Source: Phycisphaeraceae bacterium (GTDB lineage: Bacteria; Planctomycetota; Phycisphaerae; Phycisphaerales; UBA1924). Taken from it: a stretch of 40,356 bases of DNA. The translations under genes were made by a program, and so were the position numbers. Within the stretch, counting starts at the first letter, position 1. Each line of letters opens with the position of its first letter. A model generated the notes under the pieces. It made no database searches, was not told the origin of the DNA, and saw only the letters and a program-made list of their open reading frames with translations. The stretch lies in assembly GCA_026126345.1 (NCBI GenBank), contig JAHCJH010000012.1:1-40356 (forward strand), in the 5' to 3' direction. Shown piece by piece: positions 30,848 to 38,588 of this stretch.

Positions 30848-32371
30848 CTAGGCCACCAGGTGCACCGGCGGCGGCGTGTCGTCGCCGATCTTCTGCCGGG
30901 TGATTTCCCCGCCGACCTCGGCGCACGACAGGAGCGACATCTCGTCGCGCACCCGCGCCTGCAGGTGCACCGGTCGGCCCCACAGGAGCCGCAGGTTGGC
31001 CAGCACCTCGCCGGCCTTGGCCGAATCGATCTCCAGACCCGTCCACTGGTGGGCCAGGTACAGCTCGCCCCGGTTGCGGTAGTTGCCGTCGGCCACGTGG
31101 ATGAACGGCTCGCCCCGGTTGGTGAGGTGGTGCAGCAGAGTCTGCTTGACACGGGGGAAGTCGCGGCTGGTCACGCGCTGCTCGCCGGTCTGCGGATCGC
31201 GCTTGACCTGGAACATGCGGTGCCGCTCGCAGAACTCGGGCGTGAGGAACTCGTCGATGAACGACACGTCGTTGTACACCCGGCGCACCTGGAAGATCTT
31301 CTCGATCCCTTCCTTGGCGCTGTTGTCGAACGCCTCGCGCGCCCCGACGTCCTCGAGCCGCTCCCAGGCCGGCCCGTGCCGGCCGGTGTCCCACCGGCGC
31401 TCGATGTCCTTGAACAGCTCCAGCCCGATCTTGTACGGGTTGAAGCCGCCCGCGGGCATGTGCACCACGCCCGAGTGCTGGTCGGCGTACTGCACGATCT
31501 CGCTTGCCTCAACGAAGTGGCGGGTCATCAGCTTGCTGTGCCAGTACGACGCCCACCCCTCGTTCATGATCTTGGTCATCGCCTGCGGCGCGAAGTAGTA
31601 CGCCTCGTCGCGCACGATGCCCAGCACGTCCTGCTGCCACGGCTCGAGCGAGCCGTGCCGCAGCAGGTACAGCAGCACGTCGCGCGTGGGCCGCTCGGGC
31701 GTCCGCCCCGCTCCGGCCCGCCGCTCGGCGTCGAACCGCTCGCGCTGGCGCGACATCTCCCGGCGCGGGTTGATGAACGGGTCCATGTAGTCCTTGGCCG
31801 GCAGCCGCTCGGGCTCGAACTCCCCGCCCTCCGCCTTGCCCTCGCGCGCCATGAACGCGCTATGCGGGTCGATCAGGAACTCCACGCTCAGGCACGCGTC
31901 GATGAACCGCTCCACCGTCTCCTGCCCGTGCCGGTCGATGTGCCGGCGCACGCGCGTGGCGTGGTTGGCCATCTCGTTGAGCATCTTGCGGTTCGTCCGC
32001 CCGAACCAGAAGTTGTTCTTGAAGAAGTCCGCGTGCCCGTACACGTGCGCCATCACCAGCTTCTGGTCCGTGACGCTGTTGCTCTCCTGCAGGTACGCGT
32101 ACACCGGGTCGTTGTTGATCACCATCTCGTAGATGCGGCCCATCCCGTACGCGTCGCGCTTGCTGAGCTTCTCGTACTCCATCCCCCACCGCCAGTGCGG
32201 GTACCGCACCGGGAAGCCCCCGTACGCCGCGATCTGGTTCATCACCGCGAACGGCAGAACCTCGAAGATCACCTCGTAGAAGTCCAGCCCGTACTCCACC
32301 GCCTTGGCCTTGATGGCCAGCATGTGGTCCAGCAGTTCCGGCGGCAGATCGGTCGTGGTGCGCACGGACAT
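30848..32371 (-). CDS. SpoVR family protein
   Basis: A 507-aa cytoplasmic protein of the SpoVR/YcgB family, full length. Family features include FYEVIFEVLPFAVMNQIAAYGGFPVRYPHWRWGMEYE (from residue 32), AHVYGHADFFKNN, LIDPHSAFM, DEAYYFAPQAMTKIMNEGWASYWHS (with the conserved WASYWH) and the LEVFKDIE-like IGLELFKDIE region. In many bacteria spoVR sits beside the PrkA kinase (yeaG) and a DUF444 (yeaH) gene and works with them in stress or sporulation; neither partner is within the window. It precedes mutM by 22 bases. Confidence 0.94.
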   Translation of the reverse strand: MSVRTTTDLPPELLDHMLAIKAKAVEYGLDFYEVIFEVLPFAVMNQIAAYGGFPVRYPHWRWGMEYEKLSKRDAYGMGRIYEMVINNDPVYAYLQESNSVTDQKLVMAHVYGHADFFKNNFWFGRTNRKMLNEMANHATRVRRHIDRHGQETVERFIDACLSVEFLIDPHSAFMAREGKAEGGEFEPERLPAKDYMDPFINPRREMSRQRERFDAERRAGAGRTPERPTRDVLLYLLRHGSLEPWQQDVLGIVRDEAYYFAPQAMTKIMNEGWASYWHSKLMTRHFVEASEIVQYADQHSGVVHMPAGGFNPYKIGLELFKDIERRWDTGRHGPAWERLEDVGAREAFDNSAKEGIEKIFQVRRVYNDVSFIDEFLTPEFCERHRMFQVKRDPQTGEQRVTSRDFPRVKQTLLHHLTNRGEPFIHVADGNYRNRGELYLAHQWTGLEIDSAKAGEVLANLRLLWGRPVHLQARVRDEMSLLSCAEVGGEITRQKIGDDTPPPVHLVA

Positions 32372-32387
32372 CGCCTCTGTATCGGCT

Positions 32388-32411
32388 ATCAGCCGGCCCC
32401 CGCCGGCCGAT
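32388..32411. other. GC-rich hairpin between the ABC ATPase and SpoVR genes
   Basis: GCCGGC (32392-32397) and GCCGGC (32402-32407) pair around CCCC, extended by ATC/GAT with one bulged base on each side. It lies about 90 bases after the ABC gene stop and before the SpoVR gene on the minus strand. It may be a weak terminator; there is no T tract. Confidence 0.35.
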
Positions 32412-32500
32412 CAGCGCCCGCCCGCCAGTCTGTACGCACCACGCCCCGCCCGGATCGCCCCCCACGCTCCCGCACCCCGCCGCTGTCGCCCAGCCACCAC

Positions 32501-33586
32501 TCAGGCCTCGACCACCACCACGTCCGCCGGCGCCACCCCCAACCGCACCGGCGTGCCCGCCCGGTCCGTTCCCGGCGGCGGGTTCAGCGTCGCCACCTTC
32601 ACGCGCGCCCGCGCCCCGCCGGCCCCCTGCAGTTCCACGACCCGCTGGGCGATCTCCCCCAGATAGGTCGATTCCACCACCGCCCCGACCAGCTCATTCG
32701 CCGCAGACTCGCCCTCGTTCAACACCCGCAGCGCCTCCGGCCGCAGCGACACCAGGGCGCCCGCCGCCGCCGCGCCTTGACCGGCGCAGCGCAGCAAGCC
32801 GAACGCCGTCCGCAGCACGCCCCCTTCGACCCCCTCCACCGTCAGGAAATTCGTCTCCCCCAGGAACTCCGCGACGAACCGGTTCCGGGGCGAGCGGTAC
32901 AGCTCCCCCGGCCCGCCCAACTGCACCACGCGCCCCGCCCGCATGATCGCCACGCGGTCGGCCATCGAGAGCGCCTCTTTCTGATCGTGCGTCACGTACA
33001 CCGTGGTGATCGCCGCGGCCTTGCAGATCCGCCGGATCTCGCCCCGCAACTCCACCCGCAGCTTCGCGTCCAGGTTGCTCAGCGGCTCGTCCAGCAGCAG
33101 CACGTCCGGCCGCACCACCAGCGCCCGCGCCAGCGCCACGCGCTGCTGCTGACCGCCCGACAGCGCGTTGGGCTTGCGCTCGGCGTACGCACCCATCTGC
33201 ACCAGCTCCAGCGCCTCGGCCACGCGCCGCGCACGCTCCTGGCGCTCCACCTTGCGCACTTCCAGCCCGAACGCCACGTTGGCCGCCACCGTCATGTGCG
33301 GCCACAGCGCGTACGACTGGAACACCATGCCCGTGTTGCGCTGGTTCGGCGGCAGGTGCGTCACGTCGCGCAAACCGCCATCACCCGTGCGGAACGCGAT
33401 CCGCCCGCCCGTCGGTTCGATGAACCCTGCGATCATCCGCAGCAGCGTCGTCTTGCCGCACCCCGAAGGGCCTAACAGGAAGAACAGTTCCCCCGGCTCG
33501 ATCGACAGGCTCACCCCGTCCACCGCCGGCGCGGCCCCCGGCCCGTACGACTTGGTCACGCCCTCGATCGAAATCCCCGTCGGCAT
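32501..33586 (-). CDS. ABC transporter ATP-binding protein (Fe3+/polyamine-type, with TOBE domain)
   Basis: A 361-aa ATPase of an importer such as those for iron(III), spermidine/putrescine or sulfate. Walker A GPSGCGKT (39-46), Q-loop Gln90 in MVFQSYALWPHMTV, signature LSGGQQQR (142-149), Walker B VLLLDEP (162-168), D-loop and His200 (VTHDQKEA) are all present. Residues about 235-361 form the C-terminal TOBE-type domain (ETNFLTVEG, SLRPEALRV, GAVVESTYLGE). The ATG is at 33586; the start has no strong ribosome binding site. No permease or binding-protein gene is adjacent, so its partners must be elsewhere. Divergent from the DciA-like gene across 60 bases. Confidence 0.9.
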   Translation of the reverse strand: MPTGISIEGVTKSYGPGAAPAVDGVSLSIEPGELFFLLGPSGCGKTTLLRMIAGFIEPTGGRIAFRTGDGGLRDVTHLPPNQRNTGMVFQSYALWPHMTVAANVAFGLEVRKVERQERARRVAEALELVQMGAYAERKPNALSGGQQQRVALARALVVRPDVLLLDEPLSNLDAKLRVELRGEIRRICKAAAITTVYVTHDQKEALSMADRVAIMRAGRVVQLGGPGELYRSPRNRFVAEFLGETNFLTVEGVEGGVLRTAFGLLRCAGQGAAAAGALVSLRPEALRVLNEGESAANELVGAVVESTYLGEIAQRVVELQGAGGARARVKVATLNPPPGTDRAGTPVRLGVAPADVVVVEA

Positions 33587-33634
33587 CGGGCCAAGCGTAG
33601 CCGAAGGGCCCTTGGCCGCGCACCGCCCCCGCGG

Positions 33635-33640
33635 TACGCT
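33635..33640 (+). promoter_or_regulatory. -10 box of the DciA-like gene, leaderless
   Basis: TACGCT lies exactly six bases before the GTG start at 33647, so the mRNA should begin at or near the start codon. No clear -35 box is seen. Confidence 0.45.
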
Positions 33641-33646
33641 TGGGCC

Positions 33647-33994
33647 GTGCCCTCTCGCCGCCCCACCCCCGCCGCCGCGATCACGCAGCTCCGCCGGTGG
33701 CGCACGCGCCCCGACCCCGACCTTTCGCTCGCCGGCGTCATGGCCGGGCAGGCGCGGACCATCCAGAAACTCGAACGCTCCACCGGCGCCGCCGCCACCG
33801 CGTGGACCGCCGCCGTGCCGCCGGCCCTGGCCCGGCACACGGCCCTGGTCTCGCTCGTGCGCGGGACATTGACCGTCCGCGTCACCGACGCCGCGGCCCG
33901 CTTCGAACTCGACCGCTGGCTGCGCGACGGTGGCGAATTGCAGGTCATCCGCCGGTGTGTCACCTCGCTGACGCGGATCCGCCTCACCGCCTGA
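33647..33994 (+). CDS. DUF721/DciA-like protein (putative replicative helicase loader)
   Basis: A 115-aa protein matching the DUF721 core. TAWTAAVPPALARHTALVSLV (residues 51-71) corresponds to the AW..vvG..ia.ht pattern, then GTLTVRVTDAAARFELDRWL (73-92) and a last strand. DciA of this family helps load the replicative helicase in bacteria without DnaC/DnaI. The N-terminal 45 residues are Arg/Pro-rich. The GTG at 33647 lacks a ribosome binding site and follows a -10 box directly. The assignment rests on pattern and size and is moderately firm; some DUF721 proteins have unproven roles. Confidence 0.7.
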   Translation: MPSRRPTPAAAITQLRRWRTRPDPDLSLAGVMAGQARTIQKLERSTGAAATAWTAAVPPALARHTALVSLVRGTLTVRVTDAAARFELDRWLRDGGELQVIRRCVTSLTRIRLTA

Positions 33995-34060
33995 TCCCGC
34001 ACCGCCGCCGACCCCGACAGGCGGGCTGGAAACAAAACCCCAACAGCCCCGCGTCCCCAC

Positions 34061-34088
34061 TTGACCCGCGCCCCGACGGCGCTAGCCT
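34061..34088 (+). promoter_or_regulatory. Promoter of the rplM-rpsI operon
   Basis: TTGACC (34061-34066), 16 bp and TAGCCT (34083-34088). The transcript would carry a leader of about 160 bases before rplM. Confidence 0.6.
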
Positions 34089-34094
34089 GTGACC

Positions 34095-34257
34095 CGCTGC
34101 GCACACCCGTGCGCCGCGACCGTCCGCAAATCTGCCGAGCCCGTGCTCGGCCCGCCCGGCCCGGTAGGCCGCGAGCCCAAGGCCCCCGGGACTCCCGGCC
34201 GGCCCCGACCGTGCATCACCGTCGCGTCCGCACGCGGCATCGAGATCGGAGCACCCC
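34095..34257 (+). promoter_or_regulatory. Long rplM leader with hairpin, candidate ribosomal-protein autoregulation site
   Basis: The leader between the promoter and the ATG at 34258 holds GCCGAGC (34134-34140), CCGT, GCTCGGC (34145-34151), a perfect 7-bp stem with a four-base loop. Further GC-rich pairing is possible downstream (about 34152-34200). Leaders bound by L13 are known in other bacteria, but I cannot match this one to a described structure. Confidence 0.4.
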
Positions 34258-34692
34258 ATGCGTCGCCAAACCACGTACTTCAAGACCGGCGAGGTTCAGC
34301 GCTCCTGGCGTCTGGTCGACGCCGACGGGCAGCCCTTGGGCCGCCTGGCGGCCGAGGTCGCCCAGGTGCTCATGGGCAAGCACCGTCCGGACTACACCCC
34401 CCACGTCGACAGCGGCGACTTCGTCGTCGTGGTCAACGGCAAGAAGGTCGCGATGACCGGCCGCAAAGCCGAGCACCGGCTCAAGCAGCGCTTCAGCGGG
34501 TACCCCGGCGGCCTGAAGGTTGAGACCTACGGCCAGGTGCGCGAGCGCAAGCCCGAGTTGCTCATCTCCGACGCCGTCCGCCGAATGCTCCCAAAGAGCC
34601 GCCTTGGCCGCGCCATGCTCAGCAAGCTGAAGGTCTACCCCGGCGCCGATCACCCGCACGCCGCCGAGAAACCCGTCGCGCTGACCGTCTGA
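34258..34692 (+). CDS. rplM: 50S ribosomal protein L13
   Basis: A 144-aa 50S subunit protein, normal length. The opening RSWRLVDADGQPLGRLA matches the family's W.vDA.g..LGRLA. The core follows: VLMGKHRPDYTPHVDSGDFVVVVN, the K....R.sGYPGG motif (RFSGYPGGLK) and AVRRMLPKSRLGRAMLSKLKVYPGADHPH. GGAG lies about seven bases before the ATG. It is the first gene of the rplM-rpsI pair, a conserved arrangement. Confidence 0.97.
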   Translation: MRRQTTYFKTGEVQRSWRLVDADGQPLGRLAAEVAQVLMGKHRPDYTPHVDSGDFVVVVNGKKVAMTGRKAEHRLKQRFSGYPGGLKVETYGQVRERKPELLISDAVRRMLPKSRLGRAMLSKLKVYPGADHPHAAEKPVALTV

Positions 34693-34755
34693 GCCACGCC
34701 CACGCACCGCACCCGCCCGCCCGAACCGAACACACCCTCGCCCGCGAGAACATCC

Positions 34756-35274
34756 ATGCCCGAGACCACCAAGCCCGCCACCAGCAAGACCAGCGTCGCG
34801 CCGGCCCCTGTCGCCGCGGCGGCCGTTGCAGAGCCCAAGCCCGTTGCGCAGCCCAAGCCCGCCAAGGGCGGCTGGTGGTGGGGTGTCGGCCGCCGCAAGC
34901 GCGCTGTGGCCCGCGTCCGCATCCGCCCGGCCAAGGGCGAGGGCGCCTTCCTCATCCAGACCACGGCCAAGAAGTCCAAGACCGTCGAGCAGTACTTCGC
35001 CGAGGACCGCGACCGCAACAACTGCTACGCCCCGCTCAAGGTCACCAACACGCTGGGCAAGATCGACGTCTTCGTCCGCGCTTCCGGCGGCGGGTTCATG
35101 GGCCAGGCCGGCGCCATCATGCTCGGCATCGCCCGCGCCCTGAAGGACTACGACCCGACCCTCGAGTCCGCCCTGCGCGACAACGGCATGCTCACCCGCG
35201 ACGCCCGCGAGGTGGAACGCAAGAAGTACGGCCAGGCCGGCGCCCGCCGTCGCTTCCAGTTCTCCAAGCGTTGA
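34756..35274 (+). CDS. rpsI: 30S ribosomal protein S9 with N-terminal extension
   Basis: A 172-aa 30S subunit protein. The conserved part starts at GVGRRKRAVARVRI (about residue 43) and runs through EQYFAEDRDRN, APLKVTNTLGKIDVFVRASGGGFMGQAGAIMLGIARAL and LTRDAREVERKKYGQAGARRRFQFSKR. The final SKR, which reaches the decoding site, is intact. The first 42 residues are an Ala/Pro/Lys extension absent from most S9 proteins. The gene lies 63 bases after rplM and is followed by a strong terminator. Confidence 0.97.
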   Translation: MPETTKPATSKTSVAPAPVAAAAVAEPKPVAQPKPAKGGWWWGVGRRKRAVARVRIRPAKGEGAFLIQTTAKKSKTVEQYFAEDRDRNNCYAPLKVTNTLGKIDVFVRASGGGFMGQAGAIMLGIARALKDYDPTLESALRDNGMLTRDAREVERKKYGQAGARRRFQFSKR

Positions 35275-35300
35275 TCGCACGACCATCTTCCGATTCCATC

Positions 35301-35328
35301 AACCCCCGGGTCCAGCCGGGGGTTTTTT
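35301..35328 (+). terminator. Intrinsic terminator of the rplM-rpsI operon
   Basis: AACCCCCGG (35301-35309) pairs with CCGGGGGTT (35316-35324), 9 bp with a six-base loop, and runs directly into TTTTTT (35323-35328). It is the best classical terminator in the window. Confidence 0.88.
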
Positions 35329-35362
35329 GTTGCGCCCGACCCCGTACCGTTGCGGAACCAAC

Positions 35363-36289
35363 GTGCAGACCGGCCCAAGCACCGATCCCGCCGACCCTTC
35401 CGTCGCCACGCCCGCCGACGCCGACCCGCCCGCGCGCCGGCGCCACCCGCACCCCGCCGCTCGCGTGATCGCCCACACACACTTCCGCCCCGGCCGCCTG
35501 CGCCGCGTCATCGCCGTCATCCACTGGCGCTCGCTGGCGCGACTGGTTCACTGGCGCACACTGTCATTCCGTCGCCGTCTCGCCGCGGCGCTCGTCATCC
35601 TGTTCGCCGTCGGCGCCGCCGCGGGCCTGCTGGGCTGGACCCTGGCGCGGGCCCGGCCCGGTTGGTGGTCGGCCGTTGCCCCGCCCGGCGCGGCGCAACG
35701 CACCGCCGAGGTCGCCGTCGCCGTCGAGAACGGGCTGACCACGCTGCTCAACGACAAGCGGCCCGGCGGCACCGCCGAGCAGCGCGCCGCGCCCTGGAGC
35801 ATGACCCTCGACGCCGAGTCGGCCAACGCGTGGCTCTCCGAACGCCTGCCGCGCTGGTCCGTCAGTCAGGGCTACGCCCGGCGCTGGCCCGAGCGCCTGG
35901 CCGACCTCCGCCTCGACTTTCGCGACGGCGTCATCCACGTCGCTGCGCGGCTCGTCTCGGGCGGTTCCGAGCAGTTCGTCTCCGCCGCGCTCTCCGCGGC
36001 GTTCGACCGCGACGGCTCCCTCTGGCTCACCGCCGATTCCGCCGCCCTTGGCCGGTTGCCGGTGCCCGTCGCCTGGGCGCTCCGCGCCGCCGCGGCGGAA
36101 CTCGACGCCCCCGCGGATTCAGAAGCCGCCAGACTCCTGGCGGCGCTGCGCGCCGAGCGCCCGCTGCTGCGCGACGCCTCGCTGCGCCTGCCCGACGGGC
36201 GGCGCGTGCGCATCCTGGCCCTGCGGGCCGACGGTCACCGCCTCGAGATCACCTGCACGACCGAAGAGCCCGCCCCGGCCCGCCGCTGA
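35363..36289 (+). CDS. Single-pass membrane protein, unknown
   Basis: A 308-aa protein. A basic N-terminal cytoplasmic part (to about residue 68, RRVIAVIHWRSLARLVHWR) is followed by one membrane helix (about 72-95, LAAALVILFAVGAAAGLLGW) and an extracytoplasmic domain of about 210 residues. That domain alternates strands and helices (WSMTLDAESANAWLSERLPRW, LADLRLDFRDGVIHVAARL, SLWLTADSAALGRLPVPVAW). Its layout is reminiscent of lipid- or envelope-associated AsmA-like domains, but no motif proves this. The GTG at 35363 is chosen because a TACCGT -10-like box lies at 35345-35350; the TTG at 35327 falls inside the terminator. Convergent with the next gene, one base apart. Confidence 0.7.
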   Translation: MQTGPSTDPADPSVATPADADPPARRRHPHPAARVIAHTHFRPGRLRRVIAVIHWRSLARLVHWRTLSFRRRLAAALVILFAVGAAAGLLGWTLARARPGWWSAVAPPGAAQRTAEVAVAVENGLTTLLNDKRPGGTAEQRAAPWSMTLDAESANAWLSERLPRWSVSQGYARRWPERLADLRLDFRDGVIHVAARLVSGGSEQFVSAALSAAFDRDGSLWLTADSAALGRLPVPVAWALRAAAAELDAPADSEAARLLAALRAERPLLRDASLRLPDGRRVRILALRADGHRLEITCTTEEPAPARR

Positions 36290-36290
36290 A

Positions 36291-37187
36291 TCAGCCCCCG
36301 CCGCCGCCGCTTTCAGGCGCGGGCGCCGGCGCGGGCGGAGCCTGCGCCGGACCTTTCTGCGGGCCACCGGGCCCCCGGGGCTGGCGCGGCGCCGGCTGCA
36401 TGCTGCCGGGCGAGGCCTCCTTGCCCGTATCGATGTCCTGCCCGCGCATGTGGCGAGCCATGTCGCGGCTGAACCGCGCCATGCGGTCGCGCTGCTGCGG
36501 CTTGGCCAGCGGGCCGCCACGCTCCTGCATGTCCTTCATGAACCGGGTGACCATCCGCGACTGCATCGGCTGGCTGCCACCCTCGCGCAGGCGGGCCGCG
36601 TCGCGCTTGGCGTTGTCCTTGGCGTCGCTCAGCCGCCGGCCCTCGTCCTCGCGCATCGTAAAGCCGCTCAGGTCCTCGGCCATCTTCGTGAAGCGGACGA
36701 AGGCATCGTCGAGGAACGCCTGCCGGTCGGCCTGCTTGACCGTCTCGTACTCCTCGGCGAACGAGTCCCACAAGTCCACGAACAGCTTCTCCGCGTTCTT
36801 GCGCAGCTGCTCCAGCGCCGGGCGCGAAAGCCCCGCCGCGAACGCCGCCATCAGACCCGAATCGCCGTCGTTCATCCCCTTGAGCCGGCTGATCACTCCC
36901 TTGAGCAGCGCCAGCCGCTCCTGCAGCGGCAGCCGGTTGAAGTCATCGCTCAGCAGCGTGAAGTCCAGAACGTCTTCGATGTCGTCGAACTCGGTGTCGG
37001 GCACCGCGATCGGCCGCAGCTGCACGTACGCGAACCACCCGCCCAACGCCAGCAGCAGCGCCGCGGCCACCACCGCCACGCGTCGAACGGCCTTTCGCTC
37101 GGCAAGTTCCCGCGCGCGCCGCAGCGCCTCCATCACCTGTTCGCCGGCCGGCCGCCTGTAGTCGAACTCGATCTTCGCGTCGGACAT
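36291..37187 (-). CDS. Membrane-anchored helical protein, unknown
   Basis: A 298-aa protein: cytoplasmic N-terminus with charged helices (residues 1-36), one membrane helix (about 37-57), then a long helical extracytoplasmic region (75-240) rich in Arg/Asp/Glu with Met-rich segments, and a Pro/Gly-rich tail of about 45 residues (PAPRQPRGPGGP, ending GGGGG). No enzyme motif is visible. The Arg-Met-rich helices and low-complexity tail suggest protein or surface contacts. The ATG at 37187 is 55 bases from the pseudopilin stop, both on the minus strand, so they may be co-transcribed. Confidence 0.7.
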   Translation of the reverse strand: MSDAKIEFDYRRPAGEQVMEALRRARELAERKAVRRVAVVAAALLLALGGWFAYVQLRPIAVPDTEFDDIEDVLDFTLLSDDFNRLPLQERLALLKGVISRLKGMNDGDSGLMAAFAAGLSRPALEQLRKNAEKLFVDLWDSFAEEYETVKQADRQAFLDDAFVRFTKMAEDLSGFTMREDEGRRLSDAKDNAKRDAARLREGGSQPMQSRMVTRFMKDMQERGGPLAKPQQRDRMARFSRDMARHMRGQDIDTGKEASPGSMQPAPRQPRGPGGPQKGPAQAPPAPAPAPESGGGGG

Positions 37188-37242
37188 GGTTCTCTCCGGC
37201 CGCGCACGGCGCGGTTCATGGATCGTCAGGGCAACACGCGGC

Positions 37243-37950
37243 TCAGCCGCCCGGGGGTGTCGGCGGTGCTGGGGGGTTCGGCGGCAGCGGCGGCGCTGTG
37301 GGAATCTGGTCGTTGGGGTCCATCACCAGCCAGTCGGCCCGCCAATCGCCGAAGTACAGCGCGTTCTGCGCGTACTGCGGTCCGCCGCGGTGCCAGGGCG
37401 AAGCGTCGGCCAGCACCGGAAAATCCCGGTTCGCCTCGTAGAAGCGCGTCACCGTGAACCCGGCGTTCAGGTCGGCCCGGAAGATCTCCCTCGCCACCAT
37501 CAGCGCCCCGGCCCAGTACTCATAAGAGAAACCCGTGCTCTTGCCCACGCCGTCGGTATCGCTCGGGCACAGGAACGGTTCGGTCACCTGCAGCACCCCG
37601 TCGGCGTCGTAGTACGGCGCCTTGACGTCCATGTACCCCTCCAGCACTTCCAGCAACTGCGGGTTGGACGGGTTCGTGGGCAGGTTCGGGTTGTGGAACG
37701 GCATCACGTACGGCAGCAGGTTCTGCTTGTTGCTGTTGCGGTACAGCTCGAACGCCATCCCGAACCCCTTGAGGTTCGTCAGGCACTTCAGCCGTTTGGC
37801 CTCAGCGCGGAACTTCCCCAGCGACGGCGCCAGGATCCCGATCAGGATGCTGATGATCGCGATCACCACCAGCAGCTCGATCAGCGTGAACGCGCCACCA
37901 CGACCCGGCGTCCGCCGACGAACTCCAGCCAGAGTTGCAACGAGGCCCAC
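37243..37950 (-). CDS. Type II secretion/pilin-like protein with prepilin leader
   Basis: A 235-aa protein. The GTG at 37950 is preceded by GGAGGGG about seven bases upstream. A basic leader ([11 protein letters not shown]) precedes [24 protein letters not shown], the classic prepilin helix with Glu+5; again Ala stands at -1. The globular part (about 50-225) carries [22 protein letters not shown], a segment common in planctomycete pseudopilins, then CPSDTDGVG and [14 protein letters not shown] near the end, resembling DUF1559-like proteins but without the H-x9-DG box. The C-terminal 25 residues are Pro-rich. Likely part of a type II secretion-like or pilus-like apparatus whose machinery is not in the window. 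Confidence 0.88.
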   Translation of the reverse strand: MGLVATLAGVRRRTPGRGGAFTLIELLVVIAIISILIGILAPSLGKFRAEAKRLKCLTNLKGFGMAFELYRNSNKQNLLPYVMPFHNPNLPTNPSNPQLLEVLEGYMDVKAPYYDADGVLQVTEPFLCPSDTDGVGKSTGFSYEYWAGALMVAREIFRADLNAGFTVTRFYEANRDFPVLADASPWHRGGPQYAQNALYFGDWRADWLVMDPNDQIPTAPPLPPNPPAPPTPPGG

Positions 37951-38066
37951 GGTGAAGCCCCTCCATGCAAGCAGTGCCGCGCTACGCCCCGTTATAGCCG
38001 CCGCGCGGCCCCGGGTTGCGGCCACCCCACCACACACCGAACATCGGGCGAAATGGCCCGGGCGCT

Positions 38067-38588
38067 TCACACGCCGCCGGTTCCCGAGCGCAACGACCGG
38101 AAGAACGTTCGAAGCAGGTCTCCGCAGGCGTCGGCCAACACGCCCTCGACCGGCGTCACCCGATGGTTGAGCCGCGCGTCCTCCGTCAGCCGCATCAGCG
38201 ATCCGCACGCCCCGGCCTTGGGGTCTCGCGCCCCGAACACCAGCCGCCCCACGCGGGCGTTGACGACCGCTCCGGCGCACATCGCGCACGGCTCCAGCGT
38301 GACCACCAGCGTGCAGTCGTTGAGCCGCCAGTCCCCCACCGCCCGCGCCGCCGCGCTCAGCGCGATCAGCTCCGCGTGCCCGAGCGGGTCGTTGTCGGTC
38401 TCGCGCCGGTTGAAGCCCTCGCCGAGGACCGTGCCGTCGGCCGTGCGGTAGACCACGGCGCCCACCGGCACCTCGCCGAGCGTCGCCGCCAGCTCCGCCA
38501 GGCCCAGCGCGCGGCGCATCATCGCCTCGTCGGCGGCGGTGGCCGCCCCGGCGCCGGCGGACGACGGCGTGTCCGTCGGGCCGGTCAT
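38067..38588 (-). CDS. tadA: tRNA-specific adenosine deaminase
   Basis: A 173-aa zinc enzyme converting A34 to inosine in tRNA(Arg). The zinc and catalytic residues are His71 and Glu73 in GHAELIAL, and Cys101/Cys104 in [29 protein letters not shown] and [23 protein letters not shown] are also typical. The first 20 residues are an Ala/Gly-rich extension. The ATG at 38588 overlaps the stop codon of the preceding gene by one base (TGATG), so the two are translationally coupled. The relaxed cytidine/guanine deaminase group is an alternative, but the [11 protein letters not shown] segment favours TadA. Confidence 0.92.
   Translation of the reverse strand: MTGPTDTPSSAGAGAATAADEAMMRRALGLAELAATLGEVPVGAVVYRTADGTVLGEGFNRRETDNDPLGHAELIALSAAARAVGDWRLNDCTLVVTLEPCAMCAGAVVNARVGRLVFGARDPKAGACGSLMRLTEDARLNHRVTPVEGVLADACGDLLRTFFRSLRSGTGGV

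Noticed and set aside
30308..33475. Plus-strand open frame of over 1,000 codons across mutM, SpoVR and the ABC ATPase
   Set aside because: It is antisense to three firm genes, with His/Arg/Leu-rich shadow composition and no recognisable motif.
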